A DNA stretch of 64,000 bases from Kryptolebias marmoratus (lineage: Eukaryota > Chordata > Actinopteri > Cyprinodontiformes > Rivulidae), in NCBI RefSeq assembly GCF_001649575.2, contig NC_051452.1:7089203-7153202 (forward strand), written 5' to 3'. Positions within the stretch are counted from its first letter, which is position 1; each line of letters opens with the position of its first letter. The position numbers were made by a program, and so were the translations under genes. Below the pieces are notes generated by a model, which saw only the letters and a list, made by a program, of their open reading frames with translations, did no database searches and was not told the origin of the DNA. Of the stretch, positions 34,873 through 47,154 are shown piece by piece.

Positions 34873-36477
34873 AAGAAGAGTCCAAACGTTACTGCTTTGT
34901 AATTCAGTGTTTTCCAGTTAAAGGAGCATCTTACTGCAGTTTATTTTATTCATCTTTAATAATAATTGATTTTTTTATCCTGCAGTAACTGTGTGCAACA
35001 ACTATTTATGAACGAACTCAGTGAAATAACTGCTGTTTTGTCCTTTTTTATGTATTTGTATTGAGTTGTTTTTTTACCTCCTTGTATTATTTTTTCTCTA
35101 CACTTATTTGTATCTCTGGTTCTTATTGTGGTCTGTGAATGGAAGCAGCTGGCAGCTAATGTTGTTTGCTGGAATAAAGTCTCATCTTTTCTCCATTTAC
35201 ATACTTCCTCCACACCAGTTTATTCAAAACCAGCAGTGAATGGACGTTTATTTTTATTGTATTCAATCTGTTCTTTCATAGCTATGTTGTAGTTGTCAGT
35301 TACCAAACAATTACCATTTCCTAAAATGAAAACGGAACCTTAAATGAAATATATATTGTAATTTGTAGAAACTCTGTGTCTGCTCTCATTTCAGAATCAG
35401 CCCAAATTATACATTTCTCAAACAGGAAACCTATAAATTTCTATTAATTAACTATGAAAACTCATGGAACCCTAGTCAGAACTGATTTATTTATTGAAAA
35501 CCAACAGCTGAATGTGTCATTCAGTCAAATGAAGTTTGGTTTCTGCATTCTGCTCATCAGATCTCTTTCTCCATCAATAATAAGAGACGGGTGAGGTGCC
35601 AGAGGCTGAACTCACTGTCTGTTTACTAATTAAACTTTTTCACTGCAGAAACAATACTGCACACCTTCTGTCAAACTTGTTAAAGTCTCAGATCAGCTGC
35701 GCTGCGTTTCTGTGCACTCCGTGATGCTTCGGATGTAGCGTGCACCTCAAGGTGAGACCGTCTTATCTGTCATGTCTTTGCTGATTGGTCGATAGGGACA
35801 CAACGACACACACAAACACACGCAGGTGTGCACTTTTTCTTTCATTAGGCTCAATTTGCCGTTATGGTTTCTGGATTGTTATTATTTCTCCTTTAGGTCC
35901 TCTTATCAACTCCATCACAAACTGTGTCTCATAGAGGCAATGAAATTAAACAAAGAACATTTTAGCAGATGTCATTTCAAAGCCAACTAGAAAAATTCAG
36001 GCACTATTTGAGCTGTAGCAAAGTTTTGGTATGTCTGTCTTTGTTTGTGTGTTATAGTTGTGCTAGCTGAAACGGCACCTAGAGATAAACAATATGAATT
36101 TATTTAGGCTGGACAGTTGTAATTCTGGACCAATATTTTCTGGGTGTCCAAAAACTCGCAGTTGATCCAAAATGCTTTTTGCCAGAGTTCTGATGAGTTA
36201 GGAGAAATCACAGTTCTTTAATTTTAGTTTCTGTCTATTGGTGTTACGTAAATTTCAGAAAAGGATTTAAAGTCTTACTTGAAACACACCACCTTTTATT
36301 ATGTTTTTAATCCCAAACACATGATAAAATATTACAATATCTTAATCATCTAAAACGTTTTTTTACTGAGAAAGTCTGGATTTTGTTGTTTTAACCCAAA
36401 CGTTTACTGTTTTGTTGTGTATTCAGAACTATCTCCATGTTCTTGGTTTAAATATTGTGTTTTTGGACTGTAAAACC
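34873..36477. other. Unassigned AT-rich sequence
   Basis: No gene or repeat family is recognised. Confidence 0.4.
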
Positions 36478-36770
36478 ACCATCCTCAACACACACACACA
36501 CACACACGTTCAAATTTCTATCATTATTAGGACTTTTGCATTGACTTCCATTTATTTCTGTAGCCCAACCCTGACCCTAAACTTAACCATTACATGACAC
36601 GCTAACACCTTCGACCTTAACCTAAGCCTGGGTTTTTATCTTGTTAAAAAAAGGTTTAATAATAACAATAAAACCAAAAATGATGTTCCACCATATTTGG
36701 ACTGGGCTTTGGTCCCCACGGAAACTTCCTGAAGGTAACAAAAACAAAGTGTGCGCACACACAATCATAT
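36478..36770 (+). repeat. Dispersed repeat family R4, copy 1
   Basis: It runs from a (CA)n tract (36488-36507) through CAAATTTCTATCATTATTAG, TGACCCTAAACTTAACCATT, GATGTTCCACCATATTTGG and GGGCTTTGGTCCCCACGG to a GTGCGCACACACA tract. The AACCCTAA-like motifs belong to the repeat and are not telomeric. Two tandem copies occur at 51745-52400. Confidence 0.65.
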
Positions 36771-37969
36771 TTAATGTGCAAATGTAGTACCTCCAGTAAA
36801 TAGTCGACAATAAATCTACAAACTTGGACAGTAAAGCTGAAATTTGAAAACTTCCAGGGATGCACCTGCTGTTTTTTATGCACCACACACACACACACAC
36901 ACACACTGCTGTGAATACAGAGAAATGTCACCTTACTCTTGGAAGCTGTTAGCCAAGCACTGCCATGCCAAACCACTCTGCCCCACTGGAACGTGGAGAA
37001 AGGAAGAGCCTGTGTGTGTGTATGAGAAAGAGAGAGTGTGTGTGTGTGTGCATCCTTTGGACAGCTCTTTAAAGTAGAGAGTTGCCCGAGGCAGAGTAGG
37101 TTGAGCCGACGAAGACAGGCAGATAATGGAGGGGCATCTGTGTGCCAAGGACTGCACCTCAAAGTCACAAACACACACACAACAAGCTCATCCCACATCA
37201 TATACATCTTCTGTCCTTGTGTGCTTCTATTTATCATTTCTACATTTATCTGAAAGCTTTTCCAAGATGTCTTTTTTTTTCTGTCCGTCTCTTCACTTTT
37301 CTCTTTTTACTCATGTTTTTCTCTTCAACCTCTCCCTCTTTCCGCTCATATCTCCCTTCAATTTCACATATCTTGAATTAACTGCAGATAGCCTTAAGTA
37401 CCCTGCAGTCCACTTCAGATAGGCCCTTATTCACCGATGGACAGATATACAGTAAGTGGGTGGGATGTGTTTTGGAGGGCAGACACTCAAAAGGGACTTC
37501 ATGAAGAGTTTTATTACTCAAAGGGTAAACTGGTGGTCACAATTTATCAGAATATCTCCTTTTACAGGTTACATCTCCAACCGTTCTCCCTCATTATCAG
37601 CCTTTCAGTAGCTTAAACTGATTTAATGTCTTATTTGAAGTAAAATCTCTCTTGTTCCAGAAACAGGAAACATTTACACAGCTAATATGCTCTAAAAAAA
37701 AACAATTGCATTCAACAACTTGAACATATTTAGGATGAAATTGGTTTCTTTAAGCAGCTACAAAAACTTTAAATTAGAAAAACGTGAAAATTTAGGGAGG
37801 GGAAAAAGCAAAAACTTCAAACCATTGCCACTTTTACTTTGGTCTAATCAGGAGTTCTGCAGAACACAAGGAGTAGCTTCAGGGCTGCAAATTAATAGTT
37901 AACTTATGTAATGGAGGCAGAGGGAATTGAGGCATATATTAGACTAAAATCAACCCTGGTTTTTAATCA
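36771..37969. other. Unassigned, with (CA)n at 36884-36906
   Basis: The 193-codon minus frame crossing this area reads through CA tracts and shows no domain. No gene is supported. Confidence 0.45.
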
Positions 37970-38165
37970 CCTACCACCATTAAAGGTGGGCATTTATGTT
38001 GTTGTCTGTATGCGTGCGCCTTGTCTTAGCAACAGATCTCATGAACCGGTCGATGGGTTTTATTGAACCTCTCAGAAAGTAACCATGATGTAAACATCAC
38101 ATTCCCTCACTTTTGATCAGAAATGGTCACATAAATTGATTGAACGATTAATGTCAATTATATGA
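37970..38165 (-). repeat. R1 copy j, partial
   Basis: CTTAGCAACAGATCTCATG, ACCGGTCGATGGGTTTTATT and CTCAGAAAGTAACCATGATG match reverse R1. The remainder is lost. Confidence 0.55.
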
Positions 38166-38746
38166 CAAGATGCTTTACAAGCAGGTTAAAACAAACAAGA
38201 ACAGGAAGTCTGTCAGTAAAACTGCACCTATGACCCGACAAGTACCACAAATAGGCTAAAATCAAATTGTTTTCTTTCTTTGCTGGCATGAACACTTTAA
38301 TCATTAATTACAGCGCTATTTATTTGCCTTTTTTTCAGTCCTCACATCTCGTCTCATGTTTCATTTTCTCATTCTGGTTGGTTTTCCTTTGAGAAAGCTT
38401 CACCTTCTCCTCCTCTTGTTCTGCATCATTATTGTCCTCCACAGGCTGATCCCCCAACAAGCATGGTGCATTTTACATGTGAGGAGAAGGTCAGCAATAC
38501 AGCACATAAAATATATCGACGTAAAAAAACACGATGTGTGAACACACGAGGTCTTTGTTCCCTTAGAGAAACGGATATGAAACTGTCGCTCTCCTGTACG
38601 TCGATGGTCACCGTTCCAGCAGCCGGCTGCTGTCAGTGCAGCGACGGGCGACAGCTTCAAGTCACATTAAAGAGTAACACAGACACCAGAAAAAAGAAAT
38701 ACTAATTTTTAAAAAGGCTGGTTCTTTTTGCTTGAGAGGACACCTG
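38166..38746. other. Unassigned
   Basis: Unique-looking sequence. ATTAATTACAGCGC near 38303 sits in an AT-rich, possibly regulatory, stretch. No gene is recognised. Confidence 0.35.
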
Positions 38747-40142
38747 CAGTGCTTTGAAAGAGTCCTCATACACCTTGAACTTTTCCACATTTTATTAGTT
38801 ACAGCCACAAGCTTCAAAGCATTTTACTGGGATTTCATGTGACAGACCAACACAAAGTAGCACATAACTGTGAAATGGAAGGAAAATTATGCTTCTTTTT
38901 TTTACAGATAAAAATCTAAAAAGTGTGGCATGCGCTTGTATTGAGCCCCCTTGAGTCAATAATTTGTAGAACTACTTTCGTTCTTCTTTGCAAAACAACT
39001 CAAACTCAGTCAGACTGGTCAGAGAGCTTCTGTGAACAACTGTTTTCAAGTCTTGCCACGGATTCTGTTGGATCTAGGTCTGGACTCTGGTCCATTCTAA
39101 TGTACAGGGTCGGCCATTTATATGGATACACCTTAGTAAAATGGGAATGGTTGGTGATATTAACTTCCTGTTTGTGGCACATTAGTATATGGGAGGGGGG
39201 AAACTTTTCAAGATGAGTGGTGACCATGGTGGCTATTTTGAAGTCGGTCATTTTGGATCCAACTTGTGTTTTTTCAATGGAAAGAGGGTCATGTGACACA
39301 TCAAACTTACTGGGAATTTCACAAGAAAAACAATGGTGTGCTTGTGTTGGATTGTCAATGCAACCCTCTTCTCTCACTCTTCACACTGAAAGCAACACCG
39401 CAGGAGAAATGAGAGCACAGGCTTCCAGTCACCGTAGTTTCAAGTGCTGCACATCTTGTATCTTCACAGCAGAGACAATCGCCCTCAGATGACCCAAAAA
39501 AAGATAAAAATCTAAGGGGGTAAGGTCGGGAGACCATGGGGGCCATTTAACTGGCCCACGACGACCAATCCACTTTTTAGGAAGTGGGAGAAGAGGGTTG
39601 CATTGACAATCCAACACAACGGGCAGCCCTTTGAACACATTTTATAGGTGAGAAACTTGTAAATAACTCGTGAAAGAATAAAGTTACGTTAAAACCAAGC
39701 ATACTGTTGTTTTTCCTGTGAAATTCCCAGTAAATTTGATGTGTCACATGACCTTCTTCCCAATTAAAAAAACAAAAGTTGGATCCAAAATGGCCGCCAT
39801 GGTCACCATCCATCTTGAAAAGTTTTCCCCCTCCCATATACTAATGTGCCACAAACAGGAAGTTAAAATCACCAACCATTCCCATTTTATTAAGGTGTAT
39901 CCATAGAAATGGCTCACCCTTTAGATCTGCTTTGGTCTAACCCACTCTGCTGTACGCCTCGCTGGATGTTTCAGGTCGTCATCCTGCTGGAAGATGAACC
40001 TGATTTTAGCTCCATCCATCTTCCCATCAGCTCTGACCAGCTTCCCTGTCCCGGCTGAAGAGAAGCCTCCACACATCATGATGCTGCCACCACTATGTTT
40101 CAGTGTGGATGGTGTGTTCAGGGGGACATGCAGTGATGGTTT
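38747..40142 (-). mobile_element. Inactive Tc1-like transposon, interrupted
   Basis: The left terminus CAGTGCTTTGAAAGAG, followed by TTTTCCACATTTTATTAG, resembles Tc1-like ends of fish. After removing the nested element (39105-39921), the minus strand near 39925-40112 encodes SGGSIMMCGGFSSAGTGKLV, DGKMDGA and FIFQQDDDLKH. These correspond to the Tc1 transposase core around the second catalytic Asp. The N-terminal DNA-binding region and the distal end are missing. R1 sequence begins at about 40145. Confidence 0.8.
39105..39921 (-). mobile_element. DDE transposon with long inverted repeats nested in the Tc1-like element
   Basis: It has inverted ends of about 220 bp (39105-39335 and 39697-39921), both containing GGATACACCTTA or its complement, AACTTCCTGTTTGTGGCACA and GATCCAA. 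It is flanked by TA at 39103-39104 and 39922-39923, as expected for Tc1/mariner-group insertion. The minus strand (39355-39638) encodes a transposase remnant with PPWSPDLTPLDFYLF, then AVKIQDVQHLKLR, then a frameshift. The N-terminal part is gone. Confidence 0.8.
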
Positions 40143-40385
40143 TCTTGGCTAGGAAGCTAAAATTTGGTGTGGCAGTAGCTGAAAGACATCCAACACTGAG
40201 CGCTGACAGGTTGGTAAAGATCATACAATGTTGTGTGAAATCATGCATAATGTAATAAGGTTTGACCAAAACAGCTACAACTCTGCGCCTAGATGATTTT
40301 TGTTTAAAACTATGGTATGAAAAGTGACGGGTGATATGCATTCCTTCAAAGAGTGCTAGGCCTTTAATCTTTCATAGCTATAAAA
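40143..40385 (-). repeat. R1 copy k
   Basis: AAAATTTGGTGTGGCAGTAG, GGTTTGACCAAAACAGCTAC, ATGCATTCCTTCAAAGAGTG and CTAGGCCTTTAATC in order, i.e. the reverse R1 terminal half. Confidence 0.7.
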
Positions 40386-40479
40386 TAATCACATCTTGAT
40401 GAATTTCTGTCTTCGGTTCTACAATTCTAGCTCTAGCTGCTGGAAAAGGTGCTTGGTTCACCTCTGACCCCCGTGTGTC

Positions 40480-40830
40480 TGTGTGTGCTTTTGGCTGTGG
40501 GAACACGTGCGCGTCTTTGTCTTCCTCCAGAGAAGAGCGAGGCGCGAACATTAATGACTGTTTTATGTTTCTTGCTATCCGAGTCTCTTTTATTCCCGTT
40601 GGCCATGACGGCCTAATATCTGCCTGTCAAACAACGTCCTTTCACTCCTCTAACAGACTGGAGACTGATACTTAAGACACAAAAAAACACACACCTACGT
40701 ATCCCCTCCTCGGTAGATTAGTGGGTGGTGAAGGAGCCACACTGGCCATTATGCGCTGCTCTTGCTCCAATCAATTACTATTCATTTATTCGAAAGGAGT
40801 GACCGTGCCCTGATCTGAAGAGGTGTTCTA
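40480..40830. other. Possible conserved non-coding block
   Basis: Unique sequence with GAACATTAATGACTG and CAATCAATTACTATTCATTT. No repeat is recognised. Status is inferred from texture only. Confidence 0.2.
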
Positions 40831-41169
40831 ACTAGTGTGTAGTTTATTCAGATCTTTTTAAAAAAACTTTGTTTTATTCTCCTCCTACCTCTGTCACCTT
40901 CTCAGCTCTGTGCTCACTTATTTTCTTGTCTGTTACTGTTTCTCCTTCTACCCCTTTCCCTTTCTTTTGTTAGCACCTTTGAGTTGTTTTTTTTTTTTAG
41001 ATTTTCTCCTCTCATTCAAAATATTGTCCTTCTTCTGATCTCATTTTTCCAAACTTTCCCAACCGACCCCATCTCATTACATAGGTTTTTTTCTTGCTTT
41101 CAGTTTAAATAAATAAATAAATAAAAATGTTCCCACATTTTTTGGTACACTGGCAAAACTTACTAATAA

Positions 41170-41375
41170 GAACTAATCTCATCAAAGAACCTCTTTTTAT
41201 TGCCCGCCACCACTTGTATGAACCGCTTAGATTTATATCTAGAACTGACCAACCTGAGTCAAGATGGCTGCCACAGCCAACATACCTTAAATAACGCAAA
41301 AGTGACAGTAACTATGGCAATATAGAGCTAAAATTTGAGATTGATCCTTAACACACATTCAAAACCCTACTAGAT
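41170..41375 (-). repeat. R1 copy l, left part
   Basis: AAGATGGCTGCCACAGCCAA near 41262, GTGACAGTAACTATGGCAA and ACACACATTCAAAACCCTAC lead up to a hAT insertion at 41376. Confidence 0.65.
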
Positions 41376-41702
41376 CAATGATTCTCAAAGTTGGGGTCAG
41401 GACCCCAATGTGGGTCATCCAACACCAAGCAGAGGTGTTTAGATCTCTAGATATCAACCTACAATAAAAACCTAGTTTTAATGATATATTTGCACCATAA
41501 TTGTGACAGAGAATTGAAATACAAATCATAAATTGGTTCAAAAAATAGCCTAATGGATGTAAGGACTGTTTGTGTTGTCATTATGCTCTTATTTAGGAGG
41601 GTCATTACCATTTTTGGATATTTAAACAGCCAACAGATGGGGTCACACACCTTTGTCACTATTAATTTATGGATCAAAAGCTGAAAAGTTTGGGAACCAC
41701 TG
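41376..41702. mobile_element. Non-autonomous hAT (MITE) inside R1
   Basis: A 327-bp insert. It begins CAATGATTCTCAAAG, and the complement of its right end begins CAGTGGTTCCCAAAC. The flanking 8-mers TACTAGAT (41368-41375) and TACTACAT (41703-41710) match at 7 of 8 positions. This is the hAT signature. There is no coding capacity. Confidence 0.85.
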
Positions 41703-41990
41703 TACTACATAGTGCAAGATCATCAATGACAGTAACTGAAATCAACCATTAAATGCATTTTATTCCACAATTAAAGTTAGAATTAAAGCTTGAAATTGGA
41801 GTAGCTGAGAGTCATACACAACCTATACTTCCTGCAAAATTGTATAAGCTTGTGCATAACGATATTTTCGAAGTTTAACCAAAACAGCTACCCCATAATC
41901 TCTCAACGAAACGTTTTTATCTACAACTTTGGTGTGAAAGACAGCTGGAGATATCAGGTCCTTCAAGGAATGCTAGGCCTTCATTTGCAC
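41703..41990 (-). repeat. R1 copy l, right part
   Basis: After the hAT it contains GGAGTAGCTGAGAGTCATAC, AAGTTTAACCAAAACAGCTA, GTCCTTCAAGGAATGCTAGG and GCCTTCATTT, the reverse R1 end. Confidence 0.7.
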
Positions 41991-43669
41991 AAATTTCTGG
42001 TTAGCAGAAAGTATAAATAACCATATTATTACACTACCTGTGAGGCAGAGCATGATCAGCCACAGAATTAAATCAAAATTCCACTTGTGTGTTGATCTTT
42101 GTTCAAACGAGTTGTGATGCCAACAAAGCTTAGTGACCATTTGTCTGCTGCCTTTAAATCTGAGTCATTTCATATTTCTGCCATCTCATACCCATACTTA
42201 CTGAGTCCAAAAAGAAGCAGGTGGGTGCTGTAATGTCAGTTTTAGGGCTAAAGCTAATACCCGTGAGAACAAGAGCACCAGGAGCAGATCTCAAACTATT
42301 AATTTTGTGATCAATGAAGCAGGGCTTACCTTGTCAGTGAGATGCAACCACTTCACCAACTTGACCAAAGCTGCTACGCTTTCAACAGTTTCATCTTTAG
42401 CCTTGTCTTTTTGAAATGTCATGTTTGAACCCTGCTTAGCTTGTAAGACCAGACAATAAAACTAAGTCATACCAGTATTTGAGAGTGGGATTATGCTCCT
42501 TTTGTAATTAGTTTTCTTCAGAGAGACAGAGAGAACAGTTTAGACTTTCAAATCTGATACTGCCCAGTGTTTACGATTTACTATGTTCATGTAAAAACCT
42601 AATAACATCCAACTGCACGCCCTTCAAACCCATTCTCAACAGCACAAACTCCACTTCCTTTCTGTCTCTGAAACTCGCTGCCTTTATTCCAGTATTTATT
42701 GGTCATATTCTGATGAAAGGACAGCTTTGTGGCGTGCCTCTGTGTTTATATGAGAATGGGCTGATCTATTGAGTTCATGTTGAAAAATGACAATTGAATT
42801 AAATATTCCACAGAGAGACTTTATCGTTGCTGAAGTGGCTCGTATGATGCATAAGTATGTGATGCAATCTTCCTCAGAAAGTGCTGGTTCTTCATGCATC
42901 ATTTCACACTTCTACACAAACAATGCAGATAGCCCCTGATCTTACATTTATAAGAATATTATAGCACAAATAAAATTGATTTGAAGAATAAACATTTTTC
43001 ACACAAAACTATGTTTTAAGCTTTAACTTTCACAGAACTAATATGTTGACCAAATCAAGTTGAATGTCCTCTGACGTGTAGATCATACAATCCTTGATAA
43101 ATTTAATGTAAAAAGTTTATAAGTTTTCTTGGCGAATCTGGACAAAATTTGTAAAAAGCCAATTGCATTTCATCATGTTCCAATTCTTCAAATTGACATG
43201 CATGCTTTCACGATGCAAATTCATTAACAAGCCACACAATTTATTTATGAATTATTGAATAGAAGCTCTAAAGTTTTTACGTCAAGCAATTACAATGACA
43301 GCAAAACCAGCAAGTTTTCTTCCAAACATGACAAAAGTCACATGAAAACCTTTAAATTTATAATGTCTCTAACAGCTACAGCCTTAAGATTGGACCATAG
43401 TTTAAACATTTGCATTTTTTCTGTTCATACTGGTTCTTGGTGCAGTCAGCAGATGAACTGCTTTGATACTTAAAAATGTTCTTTACATAATAAATTAAAT
43501 TTTCTTTGATGATTCAACTGATAACACTCATTAATCGCTGAAGATTTTGTTTTGGTTTTCACAAACAAGCTCTAAAAAGCAAATGAAATGGCCATTATCA
43601 AGTCTTTTTTTATAGATATGGCTACATTTCACCCTTCCACTCTGATTAGTAACAAATAAAAAGCAACTA
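41991..43669. other. Unassigned; 42640-42910 evenly mixed
   Basis: The stretch 42640-42910 is repeat-free and contains GACAATTGAATTAAATATTC and inverted ATGATGCAT/TGCATCAT motifs. It could be conserved. Nothing else is recognised. Confidence 0.3.
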
Positions 43670-43679
43670 ATGGACTCCG

Positions 43680-43757
43680 ATGTTTGCAGACGGCATTGTG
43701 ATCTGTAGTGAGAGTAGGGAGCAGGTGAAAGACAGCCTGGAGAGGTGGAGAAGAAGA
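43680..43757 (+). mobile_element. RTE-like LINE reverse transcriptase relic
   Basis: It translates to MFADGIVICSESREQVKDSL then ERWRR. This is the FADDIVICSESREQVEE block of a common fish RTE-like LINE, with the second catalytic Asp changed to Gly. Only about 26 codons survive. Confidence 0.75.
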
Positions 43758-43859
43758 AAATTTACAGGACGGAAAAATAAACTAATTTTATGTATATGAT
43801 TTATGGCAGTCACATGAAAGAGTGCAAATAAAATATCTGCTGCAGAGAACGTATGAAAA

Positions 43860-44435
43860 GTTTACATTTTATTGGAAATTTTGATAGTTTCCTGGCAACA
43901 AATCCAGGAGGGAAACCCAGACCTCCCTCTCTCCCAAGCGACTCTCTCCAGCTCCTCCTGGAGGATCCCAAGGTGTTTCCAGGCTAGAGTACATGCCGAA
44001 AAAACCTCCAAAAGGAGGCGTTCAGGAGGCATCCTAACCAGATGATGAACCACCTCAGCTGACTCTTTTCGATAAGGAGCAGTGGCTCTACTCCAAGTCC
44101 CCGGAGGACGGAGCTCCTGTTCTGATCTCTAAGGCCGAGCCCGACCACCCTACAGAGGAAGCTCATTTCAGCCGCTTGAACCCAGGATCTCAATCTTTTG
44201 ATCAGGATCCAAACCTCATGACTAAAGGTGAGGGTTGGAACGTAGATGGACCAGAAAATCAAGAGTTTTGCCTTTCAATGCAATTCTTTCTTCACCAATC
44301 GAAGCAATGTCCTCATTACTGAAGAAGAGGCCCTGATCCGTCGATCCATCTCCCACTCCATCTTACCATCACTCAGGAAAAAAAGACTCCCAGATACTTT
44401 AACTCCTCCACGTGAGGTTGGGAATGAGTGTCTGC
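43860..44435 (-). mobile_element. Rex3 LINE 3' fragment, inactive
   Basis: Minus-strand frames read YVPTLTFSHEVWIL, then IQAAEMSFLCRVVGLGLRDQ with one mismatch to the family, then SSVLRGLGVEPLLLIEKSQL and RWF, then LAWERG. These are the Rex3 C-terminal hallmarks, more complete than in the 30-kb copy. Frameshifts and a missing 3' tail show it is dead. Confidence 0.9.
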
Positions 44436-44522
44436 CAACTAAAAAGTTTCAATCATAAACAAAAAATCTGGAAAAACAGCCAGTTGTGACAGTCATGGCT
44501 ATAAATCTACCCATATCTACCC

Positions 44523-44557
44523 ATTTTGCCATGTATGTTTAACATACATGGCAAAAT
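44523..44557. repeat. Perfect short hairpin (17-bp arms, 1-nt loop)
   Basis: ATTTTGCCATGTATGTT (44523-44539) is exactly complementary to 44541-44557, around a single T. Confidence 0.95.
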
Positions 44558-45079
44558 AAAACATTTCAATTGCTGAATTTCTACCAAACTAGTTTTAGAT
44601 AGTTGCATTTTTGGATTTTTTTGTTCCATTTAGTGACGTAACAGATGCCAACAGGCTTAAAGTTGGGGTAATGTTAAAATATGTCTGGTTAGAAAAGCTA
44701 CATCACCTTTTGGAAAAGCTGCAGGCAACTTTCTACCGTATCAAAATTAGGGGACTTCAAGTCACCCAACACAGATGGCAATATAAAAAAAAATAATAAT
44801 AAATTAAATTGGGATTTGCTCAAGGCTTTTCTTCCCTGCTACTTTTAAACTGGGAAAAAAAACTAAACATTTTTCAAGGCTTCATACGGTCATTCCTCCT
44901 TTTTATTTTTAATAAAAAACTATTTTACTGAACTGTTCAACCTGCTCTCGTCTCTCTCCTTTATGCTCCAACCTTCCTTCCTCCATTTCTTCGAGGCCAT
45001 GTACGTTAGTCCACCTTTCTCCTCCCTCTCCCTCTTCCGCTCTCTGCCCCTTTTCATTGTAGGAACCAACAAGTCTGTC
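44558..45079. other. Unassigned
   Basis: AT-rich sequence, nothing recognised. Confidence 0.4.
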
Positions 45080-45210
45080 AGACAGAAGGAGGTCAGACTT
45101 CTTATCCGAGCTTCATAATGGTTTTGAAAAGAGGAGCACTGCGCATTGCAATAATTAGCAAACCGTTGCACAATAGATGCTGCATAATCAGTATGGAGAT
45201 GTATGCTGTC
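45080..45210. other. Possible conserved non-coding block
   Basis: GCATTGCAATAATTAGCAAA followed by CCGTTGCACAATAG in unique sequence suggests C/EBP- and homeodomain-type sites. There is no direct evidence of conservation. Confidence 0.22.
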
Positions 45211-46494
45211 TGCCTGCCTCTCTGTGCCTTTGCCTAACAAAACTAAACACTCGCTGTATTTCTGTTTCCTTGGAGTATGTATTCATTTGCGGAGCTTTTC
45301 ATTTTCTTTCCGTCTTGTGCTATACCGCATTTCTGTCACTCGCTACTCAACCACGTTTCTCATTTTCTGGCCCTTTTGCCCTTCTTTTATACTTTCTTTT
45401 TCTATCTCACCACTAAAACCCTTGCTAATGTCTTCATACTGGAAACCTTACCTCTCTTTTCTTCGCCTAAAGTATTTAAGGTGCACGAACGAAACCAACA
45501 AAGCAGTTTACAGCCGAGCGAGGAGGTGGTTTATATTGGCGTATGAGTGGTGGAATATGTATATCCACAAGGTCACGAGGTTGTGCAAGTGATTTTTTGA
45601 CTTTCTGTTCAAGTCTGATGTGGCACTGGATCGAGGGCAGCCAAGTCTAGGAGTTGGCTCCCAGAGAGCAGCACCTACACACTTAAGCTACTTGAAATTC
45701 AATGGGTCTCTTAAATTTTTTCCTTTAAAAGTGTATTCTGAAACCACAGCATTGTGACACTGAACATTTATATCAGACTGAACATGAAGTGAATTATTCA
45801 AAGCCAAAAGTCATGTCCTCTTCATGTGCAATCACTCTGCATAGTGATTCATGTTCATTGGCAGGGTATATGGTGAAGTGGACAGGAAAATCAAGGATGG
45901 TAAGGTCAGGGTACCTTTACCATAAGGATCGTCATTGTCATTTATGTTCATTAAATAATGGCCCAAAACCTTTCTTGAATACAGCCTAGGGAAGTTTTCC
46001 TTCCCTGAGTTTTGTCTTTGTCTTTGTTTAAATTTTACCCATTCAGAGTTGTTGAAGTACCTAAAAACTTGCAAGTTTCGTACACAAACATAAACACCAA
46101 CTCGGATTCCATTATAGATATTATTCGTTTAAACTTTTCCCTTTTTTCCCTCCCTTTAAGCAATTGTTTCTGTTCTTCTCACTGTTTTGATCACTTATTG
46201 AACTCTGATTTTATTCCCTTCAGAGACATTTTAGTTGTACTCAAGCAAAAAAACAAAACAAACAAAAAAACACACAACCCTAATGTGTACACTAGTATAA
46301 AACAATAAAAGTTATGTATAAATAAAATAAATTACTTCTTTAGTCTTCTTCCACTGTACAACTTCAGTGATACTTAATGAAAATAAAATGAAAATAATTA
46401 AATTGAAGTAATATGATTCATGTTTTTGTACTCAGCCAACAACAGCAGTTAAAGCTGAAAATATCTGCCTAACAATATGTTGAAACTTCAGGGT
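45211..46494. other. Unassigned
   Basis: T/C-rich sequence at 45220-45430 leaves several overlapping frames open. None shows a domain. No repeat is recognised. Confidence 0.4.
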
Positions 46495-46735
46495 GAACTA
46501 AGGCCTTTTCCACACAGAAAGGCAGCTTTTTTAAAAAAAAAATCTATTTGTTGTTTCTAAAGATATCCTCGTAAACACAACACCTTTTTCAAGAAATGTC
46601 TTCATCCACACAGAGACAGAAAACAATTTAAAACTCTGTTGTAACCATGCCAGGCCTGTATGTGGCGCTGTAACGCTGCTACGAAAATGCACTAAAAACA
46701 GGAAACAAGGCACGGAGCATAAAGCTTACACCTGA
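46495..46735. repeat. Probable MITE-like repeat
   Basis: AAGGCCTTTTCCACACAGAA, TTCATCCACACAGAGACAG, GTAACCATGCCAGGCCTGTA and TGTGGCGCTGTAACGCTGC resemble a widespread fish interspersed element. The ends were not resolved. Confidence 0.4.
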
Positions 46736-47154
46736 GGGCACCTGAGGGTCATAGGTTAGATTGTCTGTGACATTGTATTTAAAGGATTGTGTTTTGACTG
46801 TGGAAATCACACTTTCTATGATGGGCAGCATACTGATTTCTGTTTTGTTATAAAAAACAAAACATTTATATTTTTGTTCAGAGTTCTGTACATAGATTTA
46901 GAAAAAGATAAAAACAGAACTGTGGAAATGTTCAAAATCCATTGTACCCAAAAAGTTATGTGGCTGTGATACAGTGAAGTAATCAGATTATATCATATGT
47001 CATTAAATTTGTTAATTAAATACATTTTGGAATATTTCTCAGCCTTGATGTGGTAGAACTTTCATGCTGATGAATAATAAGATGAATAATAAGAGTAACA
47101 ACATTTATATCTAGTAAACAAAACCTTCAGGGTCACTCCTAATAACTTTACATT
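46736..47154. other. Unassigned AT-rich sequence
   Basis: Nothing recognised. Confidence 0.4.

Noticed and set aside
36656..37237. 193-codon minus frame
   Set aside because: It crosses two CA microsatellites (VCVCVC and HTHTH runs) and R4 repeat sequence. It is not a gene.
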